Of a stretch of 64,000 nucleotides of DNA, positions 1 through 10,620 are shown piece after piece; within the stretch, counting starts at the first letter, position 1, and every line of letters begins with the position of its first letter. The DNA is from Misgurnus anguillicaudatus. Its lineage: Eukaryota > Chordata > Actinopteri > Cypriniformes > Cobitidae. The stretch covers positions 12,765,001 through 12,829,000 of the forward strand of contig NC_073359.2 in NCBI RefSeq assembly GCF_027580225.2. The letters run 5' to 3'. Position numbers and translations under genes: made by a program. The notes under the pieces are model-generated. The model saw nothing but the letters and a program-made list of their open reading frames with translations. It did no database searches and was not told the origin of the DNA.

Positions 1-435
1 AATAAGAAGTAAAATGTGTAAATATTTCTCCAAATGTGCACACTTTGGACTAAGACCCCTGTCATTACAATAAATGGGAGCAGACGCGAATTAATAGGTA
101 TGTCTCGTTATTTTATTTGAAATGTCCAGCTGTCTAACATATATCTTGATAATAAGAAATGCTGAAAAAAGAATTTGTAAATTCATTTTTGGGAGAAAAC
201 AAGCAGCTGTCAGTCCATTATTATATTGATGGCGATCGTATGGATGCAACAAGAAATAAGTATTCCCTACTTCCGGCCAAAGATACATTTCTTATGTAAT
301 GCGATTCCTAAAGCTCTTTGTTTTTTTTGACCAAGGGATGGTTTTATTTTTGGATTCAGTGGATGGGTTTAGATTAAAATGCTGGGTCAAAACTTTTTTT
401 ATATATATGGGCTAGTATATTTAGGTATTTATTTT
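1..435. other. Unannotated AT-rich sequence
   Basis: No gene, RNA or clear repeat boundary seen. The open frames here are short and AT-driven. The TAATAAT run at its right edge belongs to the tail of the neighbouring LINE. Confidence 0.5.
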
Positions 436-2172
436 AATAATAATAATAATAATACATACGTTTTATATAGCGCTTTTCAAAGGACGCAAAGACGCTTTAC
501 AAAAAATGAAACAAACAAAATGAGAGTGCTAATTTGGGTTATATGCCAGTTGAAACAGATGGGCTTTTAGCAGTTTTTTGTAGGTGGTCAGTGAGTCCGA
601 GTTTCTGATGTGGATAGGGAGTGAGTTCCAGAGGGTGGGGGCGGCAATGGCGAAGGCACGGTCCCCCAAAGTTCTGTGTTTTGATTTGGTGATAGGTTTG
701 AGGAGGTTTAAATCGGCAGAGCGGACACTTCGGAGAGGGTGGTGATGCTGTAAGAGGTCTTTGAGGTATGGAAGGGCTAAGTTATTGAGGGCTTTGTAGG
801 TGATGAGTAGAACTTTGTAGTGAATGCGCTGTTGAACAGGGAGCCAGGGAAGCTGTTGGAGGACTGGGGTGATGTGATCTCTGGAGCGGGTGTGGGTGAG
901 GAGACGGGCAGCAGAGTTTTTAACATATTGCAGCTTTTGTAAATCAGTGGAAGGGAGACCATATAGGAGGCTGTTGCAATAGTCGAGTTTTTATGTAATA
1001 AATGCATGGATGAGGGTTTCAGCAGCAGATGTGGAGAGAGTGGGCCGTAGACGAGCAATATTTCGCAGGTGGAAAAAGGCAGTTTTAGTGATGTGTCGGA
1101 GGCTTAAATGTGAGCGTGAGGTCATAAATGAAACCAAGATTTCGGATCTGGAGAGAGGTGGTAACTGTATGGCCATCGACAGATAGAGTGAAATCTTGGA
1201 AGGAGGAAAGGAGTGATTTGGGACCAATGATTATGATTTCCGATTTATTGCAGTTGAGTTTAAGGAAGTTGGCATTCATCCAGGAATTTATTGCTGACAG
1301 GCAGTTTGTGATGGTTAATACTGTGGCAGGAGTGATGGATCTGGTGCTTAGGTATAGTTGTGTGTCATCAGCGTAACTGTGGAATTTTAGTCCATGATTT
1401 TGAATGATAGATCCAAGGGGAAGCATATACAGAATAAACAAAAGGGGACCTAGCACAGAGCCTTGAGGGACTCCGTGATTGACAGGTATGGTGTGAGACA
1501 TACAGTTATTGATGGATATGAACTGAGATCTGTTGGTGAGGTAGGAGGTGAACCAAGAGAGGGTAAATGGTGTCGAAGGCAGCAGAGAGGTCGATTAGAA
1601 GGAGAATGGAGAGGGAACCAGAGTCAGAGACGAGCAGGAGGTCAATTGTTACTTTGAGTAGTGCAGTTTCAGTAGAGTGATGAGTGCGAAATCCAGACTG
1701 AAATGTTTCATAGAGCTGATTGGAGAGGAGGTGATGTTTTAGTTGATCCGCAACCATGCGTTCCAAAATTTTTGACAGGAAAGGTAAGTTGGAGATGGGG
1801 CGGAAGTTGTTAGGGTTTTCAGGATCCAGACCAGTTTTTTTAATTATTGGTGTGATAGCTGCAACTTTAAAGGCAGAGGGAACTATTCCAGAGGTGAGAG
1901 AGGAGTTTATGATGACCGTAAGGAGTGGGCTGAGGCAGGTAAAACAGGGCTTGACCAATGTGGATGGCATGGATCCAATAGACAGGTTGTGAGGTTGATT
2001 TTATTGAAGTGTTTAGTGATATCCATTTCTGTGATGACTGATAGGGAGGGGAGAGTGATGTGAAGTGGAAGAGATGAGTCAGATTGAGGGTCTGTGCTGG
2101 GGGAGATGTTCACAGAGAGTTCTTGGTGAATGCTGTCAATTTTAAATTTAAAGAAGTCGATGAAATTATTAC
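436..2172 (-). mobile_element. L2-type LINE, 5'-truncated
   Basis: A non-LTR retrotransposon read on the minus strand. The 3' end is at the low coordinate: a (TTA)n microsatellite tail at about 436-453 preceded by the characteristic L2 3' end (GCGCTATATAAAACG, with AAAGCG just upstream). Going up in coordinate come the C-terminal domain and then the reverse transcriptase. The element stops near 2172 without an endonuclease domain, which is the usual 5' truncation from incomplete reverse transcription. L2 elements end in short tandem repeats rather than poly(A), as seen here. The clade call (L2 rather than another CR1-group LINE) comes from the RT sequence and the tail; I cannot name the subfamily. 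Confidence 0.88.
777..2170 (-). pseudogene. L2 ORF2 reverse transcriptase, broken
   Basis: Fragments of one LINE ORF2 lie in shifted frames. At 1970-1506 the RT N-terminal half is readable: [19 protein letters not shown], then [18 protein letters not shown] and DLSAAFDTI (the first catalytic aspartate region). At 1501-1085 come [13 protein letters not shown] and the catalytic YADD motif in [13 protein letters not shown]. The C-terminal domain continues at 1227-991 and 1058-777. A frame change near 1503 and others downstream prevent translation of a single protein, so this copy cannot make an active enzyme. Neighbouring sequence below 777 is the remaining C-terminus and 3' UTR, heavily mutated. 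Confidence 0.88.
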
Positions 2173-2644
2173 ATTTTATTTATTGCAGATGTCAAATACA
2201 AAACACATGCCAACATGGCATCAAATTTTTTTTATTAATATAAAATTTCCTGTGCTACTATTCTCATGTGCTATAATAATTACAGTGTATCTCAATCTAT
2301 AAAATCCAAGAGCTTGGAATAAAACTAAATCACAATAAAATTACATTTATATAGATGTATTTCACCAGATGAATAACTATAACTTTAGTTTATCCTTTAA
2401 AAAAGTGCTGCTTAAGTGGTCTATGTAATGGATAAAAATTATATTATTCTGAAAAAGCAAGGAATGAGCGTTGCATGGCATTTATCGTGGGGTGTATAAA
2501 CACTGTCATCTTACATCATTGTTAAAGTGTTTATATAATAAAACCATGTTTTAAGCATCCAAAATAAAAAAACAAGTTATTTACAGTCCAGTGTGGCAAA
2601 CAAGTTAATAATAGTTCCTAAAATAACAAATGCTAGCAATGTAT
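2173..2644. other. Unannotated AT-rich sequence
   Basis: About 470 bp between the LINE 5' break and the TTAA element. I see no coding potential, RNA gene or terminal repeats. Confidence 0.45.
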
Positions 2645-2886
2645 TTAAAGAGCACCAAATATCCGATTCACGATTTTCTCTTGTGTGTGTTAGTACATGT
2701 TAACGATATTCACAAGGTACATACCCCAAAGTAAATGATGATTCTCATCTCCAATGTAAATGTCTTTTCTTGGACTACAATAAACACACGGATTGTAGGC
2801 AAGAGTTTACTTCCTGGGATTGGTGATGTAGAAAAGATCAACATTATCTGCATTAATTCCTCCCGCTTCGGACTCAGCCTGTAAGT

Positions 2887-3257
2887 TAAAGGTTCTCTAA
2901 GCGAATTCACGCGTTTTAGACCATAAAACGTTTTTTGTTACATACAGCAAACATCTCCTCACTATCTGCTTCCTACCTGACCGCTGATCAAACTGTAAAA
3001 AAACGTGATCTCTGTAGACAGCTCAGGCTCGACAAACGGCAATAACAACATAGTGGCCAAACCTAGCACAACAAAACATAACAAAGTGTTCCAGCCAATA
3101 AACAACAAGAAGGACTTGGGGGTGGGGGTTGGGCGCGTTCATGAAAGCACGGACGGGAGAGGGAGGGGGAGGCGTTAGCTACGCTCCGTTTGTTTGAAAA
3201 CAGTTCAAACAGCAACAGGAATTGACATCGCACATTATTCGCTTAGAGAGCCTTTAA
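2887..3257. mobile_element. Nested non-autonomous element (family A)
   Basis: Bounded by inverted repeats TTAAAGGTTCTCTAAGCGAAT and ATTCGCTTAGAGAGCCTTTAA, differing at one position. Flanks CCTGTAAG (left) and CCTGTTAG (right, two bases beyond the repeat) look like an 8-bp target duplication with one mismatch, suggesting a hAT-type insertion into the family B element. The interior is GC-richer than its host. A related right half is present at 42365-42482. Confidence 0.6.
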
Positions 3258-3523
3258 CTCCTGTTAGCATTGCATTGTGAATCTTTCAAACATGGTAAGG
3301 AGCGTCACATTTCCAGCTGATGTCAGAGGTATTCAGGCCAATTACAACGTACAGATTAGCTGGCCAATCAGGGACACAGCGCTTTTTAAATCAGTGAGTT
3401 TTGTACATAAATCAGTGTGTTTAAGGAAGACAGGGATATCTGGAGCTACAAAAATGTATGGTATATGGAAAATAATGTGTTTTTCTTAACCATAAACCAT
3501 GCAAACACATTGTATAATACCAA

Positions 3524-3524
<1 letters not shown>

Positions 3525-3557
<33 letters not shown>
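3525..3557. repeat. (CA)n microsatellite
   Basis: About 16 CA units followed by an A run. It lies where other family B copies carry only the short ACACAA motif, so it expanded inside the transposon. Confidence 0.95.
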
Positions 3558-3562
<5 letters not shown>

Positions 3563-3599
3563 AAAAATGTTTTTAAGCAATGAAATAGGTGCACTTTAA

Positions 3600-5206
3600 T
3601 AACACATATTTTCTTTTTCTATTGGTTTTATGAATAAATATTGATATAAAGCTTGTTTCTCCACATAAATCTGCCCATGTGAAATGTAGAGGAGTATAAA
3701 CATTTTTATACTTAGCTTGTTTGGAGCATTTGATTTAAAACCTAGTGATTTGTCTCCCTTAGGTTCGTATGTTTAAGTATAAATGAATGTAGCAGTTACA
3801 CTCGGTTCCGCGCCAAAAGAATCAGACAACGAACACCTCGAGGTGAACTGGTATGGTTAGTGTTAAAAATGACGTAAATAAAGGTTTGAGGAAAACAAAT
3901 GTCAGAGACACTTAAAGCAATGTGAAAAAGTTTCCCTAAGTCAGTGGTTCTCAAACTTTTCTGCTTGCACCCCCGAAGGCACATGTGGATTGCGTCAGAG
4001 AGGGAAGCCCAGTGGTGAATATGGCTGTATTATAATAAATGAATGGAGCTTATAAAATGCGGAATGTAAATAGTTGTGAAAAGCAAATTTGTGAAAAAAA
4101 TATTTACCCAACTGTTTTAAACTAGCAAGATTTGTCTTACCAGGAACATGTCCTACAGTACCTGTCAAAATCACAGTAATGTAACAAAACAGTCAGGCAT
4201 GATGTGACAATAACAACAGCACCAAAATGATACATGGCTTGTCTGTCTACCTTAAATATAGGAGTGCCAGGCAGACAGCAGTCAAATCTGGAAACTCATA
4301 CATGAGTAGTGTAGCAATCTTTTCAACAGATGATGTACCAACAGCTTGAAAACACCTTGCTATCATTCTCAAACATTTGGAGCAAAGGCCTAAATCTCAC
4401 TGAACCCAATGCAACATCGAGGTATCCATAGCGTTATTTCTGCAGATGCACACGCTGCCTCTCTGTGAGCCTTATCTGTTTTCACACCATCCTCTCCCAC
4501 AGCCCTTATCAGTCTCTGAGCTCTGTGTGTCATGCATTCACAGACGGCTCAGTGTACAAACACTATCCATCAAAAACCCATTCATGTAAACTTCAAATAC
4601 TTCTCCCTTTCATTTTTCTTTATCCGTCTTTCCATCTGTCTCAAGACTATTAGCTTATGCCAGGATACTGCTTATGCATTTCTAAATTCTTACACTTCTC
4701 ATTTTTTGTCATAGATGTAATTCATTAACATTTAACAGGTAAAGAAAACCTTACAGTTGTTAAAAAAGTATTTATGACGGCTGTTACTAAGGTAAATTGA
4801 CAGATAAGAAGTTTAAAAAAGTGTTTATTGCTCTGTCATGGTAATGGGTTCAATTCCCAGGAAACGCACATACTGAAATAAAAATATGATAAAAGACACA
4901 TGAATTATAAAATATGAGACTAGACATAAACGGGAACCCAAAAATCTATTTATTTGGAAATCAGTTTGTAATTATTTGTTGATCTCTGAAATGTCAAATG
5001 AAATGTCAACAATTTGCACAAATAATTATTACAATTAAACAAAAAATTAACACAATTATGTAAAGAATGGTCAATGTCAATAGCTCATTTAATTTGAATG
5101 GCAGATTTGTGTAAGCTAGTGTTCTCTATGCTCAATAAAGTGACATTCTGGTTTCCATTAAAGTACCAATAGGAACCATTAGCTTTAACCCTTAAAACCA
5201 CTACGC
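3600..5206. other. Gene-free stretch with hAT-like end and SINE fragment
   Basis: No coding sequence seen. At 3942 the string CAGTGGTTCTCAAACTTTT matches the terminal sequence common to hAT (Charlie/Zaphod-like) elements, without a second end. At 4826-4880 there is a box-B-like GGGTTCAATTCCCAGGAA, a fragment of a tRNA-derived SINE. The rest looks unique. Confidence 0.45.
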
Positions 5207-5575
5207 TGTAGTGTGTTTTGGGCCATATTCCATTAGAACCAATACATAGAACCAATACACACCATTAGAGACCAACAAAGACCAATACACTGTAGTGTGT
5301 TTTGGGACATATTTCATTAGAACCAATACATAGAGCCAATACATACCATTAGAGACCAACAAAGACCAATACATTGTAGTGTGTTTTGGGCCATATTCCA
5401 TTAAAACATAGAACCAATAGAACCAATACATACCATTAGAGACCAACAAAGACCAATACACTATAGTGTGTTTTGGGCCATATTCCATTAAAACATAGAA
5501 CCAATAGAACCAATACATACCATTAGAGACAAACAAAGACCAATACACTGTAGTGTGTTTGGGTCTTATTTGATT
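5207..5575. repeat. Minisatellite, 84-87 bp unit
   Basis: Four full units and part of a fifth, anchored on the recurring GTAGTGTGTTTTGG at 5208, 5292, 5376, 5463 and 5550, giving periods of 84, 84, 87 and 87 bp. Because every period is a multiple of three, the minus strand stays open for 115 codons and reads as repeats of YWSLLVSNGMYWF. I regard this as an artefact of the period, not a gene. Confidence 0.92.
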
Positions 5576-5694
5576 AGAACCAATAACATTCCCAATAAAA
5601 CCAGTAGAATTTCTGTGATAGTGTCTATTGTTTTTTTAGCATGGGTGTTATCCCGCCTTAATTGTATCCAGGTGTGTCGTTTCGCTTAATTATC

Positions 5695-5698
<4 letters not shown>

Positions 5699-5769
<71 letters not shown>

Positions 5770-5774
5770 TATAG
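5699..5774. repeat. (AT)n microsatellite
   Basis: Uninterrupted TA dinucleotides for about 66 bp, then a slightly degenerate end. Just downstream, GTTTTCTGCTGTTTCTT occurs twice about 70 bp apart (near 5809 and 5878). Confidence 0.95.
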
Positions 5775-6168
5775 CCGTCACTTTGCCTTTGTCAGTTATT
5801 GTAGATGTTTTCTGCTGTTTCTTTTTTGTGTTTATTGAACATTTTTAATTATAACTTTTTACAACAACAACATAACGTTTTCTGCTGTTTCTTGTTTATG
5901 TTCTCAGGTTTTGTCATGTTATTTCACAGATAAGCTAGCATTTCTGGATTAATTAAACTACAACTATCGCTAACTTAGATCCTGCTTCTACATTTCATGT
6001 CTGGATAGCACATTACAGAATAACCAACCTAAAATATGGATCTAACAGATCGATTGAGTTCACTGTGCCAAGGATCAGGTACTGTTTTGGGGGTTGGTGT
6101 TCCAGGCTTACTGCCCTGAACGATGCTGTAGGGCACATTATAGCCGCCACGGCCTGAACCCTCTTACT

Positions 6169-6480
6169 TCATGGCGACCATGCCCAGAGCCCTTTCACGT
6201 CATGGTGCCATGCCCAGAGCCCTTTCACGTCATGGCCGCCATGCCTGAGCCCTCTCACGTCATGGCCACCACGTCCCGAGCCCACTCATGTCATGGCCGC
6301 CACGCCCCGAGCCCACTCATGTCATGGCTGCCACACCCCGAGCCCTCTCATGTCATGGCCGCCACACTTCGAGCCCTCTCACGTCAAGCCTGCTATGCCT
6401 AGAGTCCTCTCATGTCATTGCCGCCACATCCCGAGCCCTCTCACGTCATGGCCGCCACGCTTTCAGCCCTCTCATGGTCA
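6169..6480. repeat. Minisatellite, 30-31 bp unit
   Basis: About ten units of the form TCATGGCCGCCAC.CCCGAGC with CCTCTCACG between, anchored on TCATGG at 6169, 6200, 6230, 6260, 6291, 6322, 6353, 6384 (degenerate), 6415, 6446 and 6472. The unit is GC-rich in an AT-rich setting. Because most periods are 31 bp the reading frame rotates each unit, so overlapping P/S/H-rich open frames appear in all three plus-strand frames. Similar repeated PEP-HVMA strings are common in cyprinid repeat-derived predictions; no gene is claimed. Confidence 0.9.
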
Positions 6481-6519
6481 ACTCAAGTGGCTCAAATTTT
6501 ATCTGAGACTGCTTCTCTC

Positions 6520-6680
6520 ATTGCCCTTCTTCTCCCTCCTCCCCCTCCTCCTTCACCACGTCCTCCTCTTCTCCCTCCTGCTTTATCATGTTCTCTTCCT
6601 ACTCCTTCACCAAGTCCTCTCCCTCCTCCTTCACCACGTCTTCCACCTCCTTTCCCTCCTCCTCTTCCTCCCCCTTGACC
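6520..6680. repeat. CT-rich low-complexity tract
   Basis: Polypyrimidine tract of CCTCCTCCT and CTTCTCC blocks directly following the minisatellite. The open frames on both strands (P/L-rich or G/R-rich) are compositional artefacts. Confidence 0.9.
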
Positions 6681-7094
6681 TATTGCTTCATTTCTCCGTG
6701 GATCCATTGTTCCAAAGCTCAGTGAACTGATTCGGGCACTTTTATCTATCTATTGAAGGATCTGATTGATGTGTGTTCATTTTTGACTCTTAGTGTCTCC
6801 ACCTTGGTAATTGTTTGCTAATTGAGCCTAGCTGTGCTGACTTGAGTGAACAGTATTGAATGCTAGGGCTTTCTATGGTGTGACCAGATGGTGTAAGCCC
6901 TGAGAAATTTAGGGATTTGTTTGTAGAGTTTTGCAGTTACAGTTCACCAAATCTGACTCATGTGTTAAAGCAGGGGAGTAGCATTTATAGTTCAGCAAAA
7001 TGGGTGTGCTTTTTGAAAATTTTATTTATTTTTAAAATGGTTTTGAAATTTTAGTGTAAAAGCCTGGTTATAATGTTTCAGCAACCGAGAAAAA

Positions 7095-7250
7095 CTGTAA
7101 CCTTTGTAACTTTGTTGGTAAAGCATTAAGCTGGCACCCCAACGGTCATAGTTTTGGACTCTTTTAGGAACACAAATGTACAGTGTCTGTAAGTCACAAT
7201 GGATAGGTAGATAGGAGTACAGTATCTGCCAAATGCTTGCATGTTAATTT
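7095..7250 (+). mobile_element. tRNA-derived SINE, diverged
   Basis: A tRNA-like head with a box-A-like GTTGGTAAAGCATTA and a weak box B, followed by the tail ATCTGCCAAATGC that ends many fish tRNA SINEs and their partner L2 LINEs. Compare the better copy at 43203-43345. Diverged and not expected to be transcribed. Confidence 0.55.
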
Positions 7251-7463
7251 CATTTTAGACAAAAGTCTTGTATTCCCATGCATAGTTTATAGTTACAAGA
7301 CATATTGGTTTGCAGTAGGCATTTCCTAATAACAGAAAGACAATTTAGTTTACAATGCATTATAAAGTATATTAATTTGTGAATAATCATATAAATTAGA
7401 AATTACTTCTTGTTTACTGTTAGAAATCAAATGGTAAGATTACTCTTCAGCCCTATTTATGGT

Positions 7464-8055
7464 CAATTCGGACGGGATTAGAAATCTCAGTAAAACATTC
7501 AGAAGTGGGAGGGGTACCTCGATTGTGCAGCGTGTCACCTCTCGTCGTCACGTGCACATTACCTTGCTTCTTGATATCACATGTGCAAACAACATGAAAC
7601 AGGCAAGAAAAACGCGAAACACTGTGTTTAATTTCAGTTTGGGGAGAACATCAGTTTCAGAAACAGTTCCGCGCCTCTGAGAAGTAAATTTGACTTAAAA
7701 AAAAAAAGGTTTGTGTTATTCAGGAACTGACTTGCCACTGACTTGTTTTTCCACCTAGAACGCAAGTAAATGCTTCTTTAAGCGTTTTTATATTTAAAAG
7801 AAACCTGCAAATTAAAAGGAAATGACGCAATTTACGTGTACATTTACAGCTGGTCTATTCGCACTGGATTAGTATTACACGAGGTAATTTCTCCGGACCT
7901 TTTTACAGAAGGTAAAAGTCGCCATAATCTTTACTGACATTGTCCATAATGATTACTGACATGGAGCATTCGGACACAACTAAAATCACTGAGAAGGTCT
8001 GATAAAAACTTGCTTTACCCCACCTCCCTATGTAAAACTAATCCCGTCCGAATAG
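7464..8055. mobile_element. Non-autonomous DNA transposon with ATTCGGACGGGATTAG ends
   Basis: The left end ATTCGGACGGGATTAG (7466) and right end CTAATCCCGTCCGAAT (ending 8053) are perfect 16-bp inverted repeats about 590 bp apart. No transposase frame inside. The target duplication is unclear, so the superfamily is not assigned. A short TG/TA run lies just beyond the right end at 8062-8094. Confidence 0.75.
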
Positions 8056-8294
8056 TACTTTAGTGTGTGTGTGTGTATATATATATACACATATAAAACA
8101 CATCAATTTAAACATACGATTGGCTTACATGACATATTACTTTGGCTGCGATGCTAATAGCAAACCACACCAAGTCAAACAGCTTTAGTTTTCCTCTAAA
8201 GTTTCTCTCCGTCTGTGTGTTTCCTAACAGCCTGTGTTTGTAATGGACCTGTCGGAGCAATAATATTGATGAATAAGTCTCCAGTGAGAGGAAG

Positions 8295-8403
<109 letters not shown>

Positions 8404-8641
8404 TGTGAACGTGCTGAAGAAAGCACAATGGGCAAGACGGAACTCAGACCAAACCTGAAGAAAAAGTGCGGAGATTATGACTCTGGCAGACTGTCATAAA
8501 TCAAAGGAAAGTGGTTTGCCATTGGCAGACGGTCTCTGCTATATTAAAAGGAATGGCACTGTAGGGGTCATAGCAACAGTTTGCACGTCTCTATAGTGAC
8601 ATTGAAAAGTCATTTCATATTTAGCATTTACCATACACTCT

Positions 8642-8710
8642 GAGATTCAAACCCATGACCTTGTTGTTGTCAGTGCCATGCCCTAGCCAGTTGAGCTACA
8701 CTGACCTACA
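8642..8710 (-). mobile_element. tRNA-like SINE head fragment
   Basis: On the minus strand the sequence reads GTAGCTCAACTGGCTAGGGCA (a box A region) followed by a degenerate box B in GGTCATGGGTTTGAATC, spaced as in a tRNA. No 3' tail is seen and the second half does not fold as a full cloverleaf, so it is a SINE fragment rather than a tRNA gene. Confidence 0.55.
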
Positions 8711-8921
8711 GTGACCAAGCAAAAAGCAGGAGCACTATTGAAAAAAGGAAGCAGTGCTTGTAACAGGGCTTTTTGACCATTGAACTATAAATGTCCATAC
8801 TTTTCATTTTAAAAAATCTGGTCACCTTAATGTGTAGAAACTCAGCTGTCCTTTAAATCTGGGGCATATCCAGTTTCACTGTCACAATCCTAATAAAAAA
8901 AAAACTAACTGAGAAAAAGTT

Positions 8922-9804
8922 TTACAGTTTTACCAATTGCTTACACACGTTTTCAAAACTAAGTCTCCTTTTTTTCAAAACTCTACACACAATTCTCAAA
9001 ACTGCACACACAAAATGCAAAGTAGCTCACATTTCCTTCAAAATGCAACAATGCATTCAAAATGCCATAAACACGTGTCAGACTGAAGCATTTGCATCAA
9101 ATGGCAAACACTTTCATAAAAATACTTTTTTGGATATACCATCTAAACACTGCTGTTCTAAATCTAAAGCTCTTTGGTCTTTCATAGGCTTATATTTACA
9201 ATTCAATACAATTTTCTACAGTGAAAGTAATCTGCTGAGAGGGGTAACAAGTACACTGGAAACGCCAATGCAATGTAGTCCAAACATTACTGTTTTATAC
9301 ATTAGCATACAACAAAACTATAAACATGTAAACCAAAAGTATATTCTTTACAGTAGAATACAGTAAATTGTGTGTGGGTCCCGGTCCAGGAATTGGCAGG
9401 GGGGCTGGGGTCAAGATTGCCAAAACAGGTAATCTGACCTTTGACCTATTTATAGGCCTATCTGTAAAGTAAAGACGTGATTGGTTAGTGATCAGATAAC
9501 AATTAGTTACACACATGTGAGAGAAGTGTGTCTGTGTGACTTGGTTAAAAAGTGTAGCATTTTGATTGGTTCTGTTTGGAAAAGGAAAGCAAGTCACCTC
9601 CTCATAGATCTTTGTGTTTTAGGTAGAGAATTGTGTGTAGTGTTTTGAAAAAAGTGTTTTATGCAATTGAAAACTGAATCAAAGGCTGAGAAATAGCTTA
9701 TGGTTTTGATGATTTGGCATGTAGTTTTGCACTTTGAGTGAGAGGTTTCAAAAATCGTGTGACATGAAAAGATTTTGTGTGTAAGCAATCGTAAAAAACT
9801 GTAA
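8922..9804. mobile_element. Mariner-like non-autonomous element
   Basis: Ends TTACAGTTTTACCAATTGCT and GCAATCGTAAAAAACTGTAA form an imperfect inverted repeat preceded by a shared GTGTGTAA, flanked by TA, as expected for a Tc1/mariner insertion (TA target, CAGT start). The roughly 880-bp interior has no readable DDE transposase; several AAAACT and TCAAAA motifs repeat near both ends. Confidence 0.6.
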
Positions 9805-10207
9805 ATAAAACGTACCATATTGAACTGGATTCTACCAAGCTGCATTTATTTTACTGTGCAGAGGTATGTTGACATTTATCAGATTATTGATAACAAACGT
9901 TAACAACTAACAAACGGTAATTATATCTTTTAATAACATATATGACATTATATTAACAAATGATTAAATCAAATAGTGTGTTTGTGACATTTAACGTCTT
10001 GTCTTATCTTAAAACCGAAAGGAAAAGGGTTTTCCTCGCGGAAGTTCGGCATGCGTTAAAAATGAGCTAATCAAATATTTTAAATCATTATTTAATATTC
10101 CTTATCTTACTTAAAGTATGAGATAAATAGCTGAGTAATAAGTACTTACTTATCATATTTTCTTTATAACATTATTACATCATTATAAATGCTTTATGAA
10201 CAGAACC
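9805..10207. other. Unannotated sequence
   Basis: About 400 bp, AT-rich, with no coding sequence or recognisable repeat ends. Confidence 0.4.
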
Positions 10208-10493
10208 TTAAAGGACCAGTATGTAAGAAATGTATAGAAATTAATCATAAAATGGTCCTGATATGTCATTAGACATTAAGAAATCATTTTCATTTCAAAT
10301 ACTTATATCACTGACAACAGTGGTCTGGCCAGGATATTGTCATTTAAAAAGTGGAGTTGCAGCCCTCAAATGATGTTTATGTTGTCATGTTGTGTATTGG
10401 CCACGAGTTTTGTGACTGCAGTACCAGTTTTTGCCACAAGTTTTGTGATTGCAATACCAGTTTTGGCCACAATCCTACATACTGTTCCTTTAA
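10208..10493. mobile_element. TTAA-type MITE
   Basis: Left end TTAAAGGACCAGTATGTA and right end TACATACTGTTCCTTTAA are near-perfect inverted repeats with TTAA at both outer edges. The interior carries an imperfect duplication, CCAGTTTTTGCCACAAGTTTTG. At 10555-10620 a separate fragment ends in TTTTGGGTGAACTATACC, the end of the fold-back family found intact at 35131-35398. Confidence 0.65.
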
Positions 10494-10620
10494 TGTTAAG
10501 TATTACGAACATATCTTTATTTGTGTTCAGCAGAAAAAAAATTAATACAAGTTTGAAACAACATGAGGGTGAGAAAATGCTGATAGAATTTTCATTTTTG
10601 GGTGAACTATACCTTTAATG

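Larger units (their letters stand above)
2645..3599. mobile_element. TTAA-flanked non-autonomous DNA transposon (family B)
   Basis: The left end TTAAAGAGCACCAAAT and right end AATAGGTGCACTTTAA are imperfect inverted repeats, each bounded by TTAA, as in Kolobok or piggyBac insertions. Related pieces occur at 22898-24599, 42134-42364 and 55735-55809, which establishes it as a repeat family within this window. The copy is interrupted by a second element (2887-3257) and contains a (CA)n run near its right end. No transposase frame is visible. Superfamily is inferred only from the TTAA flank. Confidence 0.65.

Noticed and set aside
5201..5548. 115-codon minus-strand frame with repeated YWSLLVSNG
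   Set aside because: Explained by a minisatellite whose unit length is a multiple of three.
5207..5575. CRISPR array
   Set aside because: Units are contiguous tandem repeats without unique spacers, and the genome is eukaryotic.
6094..6730. Proline-rich protein genes of 88-145 codons
   Set aside because: Overlapping frames of a 31-bp minisatellite and a CT tract; all three frames stay open for compositional reasons.
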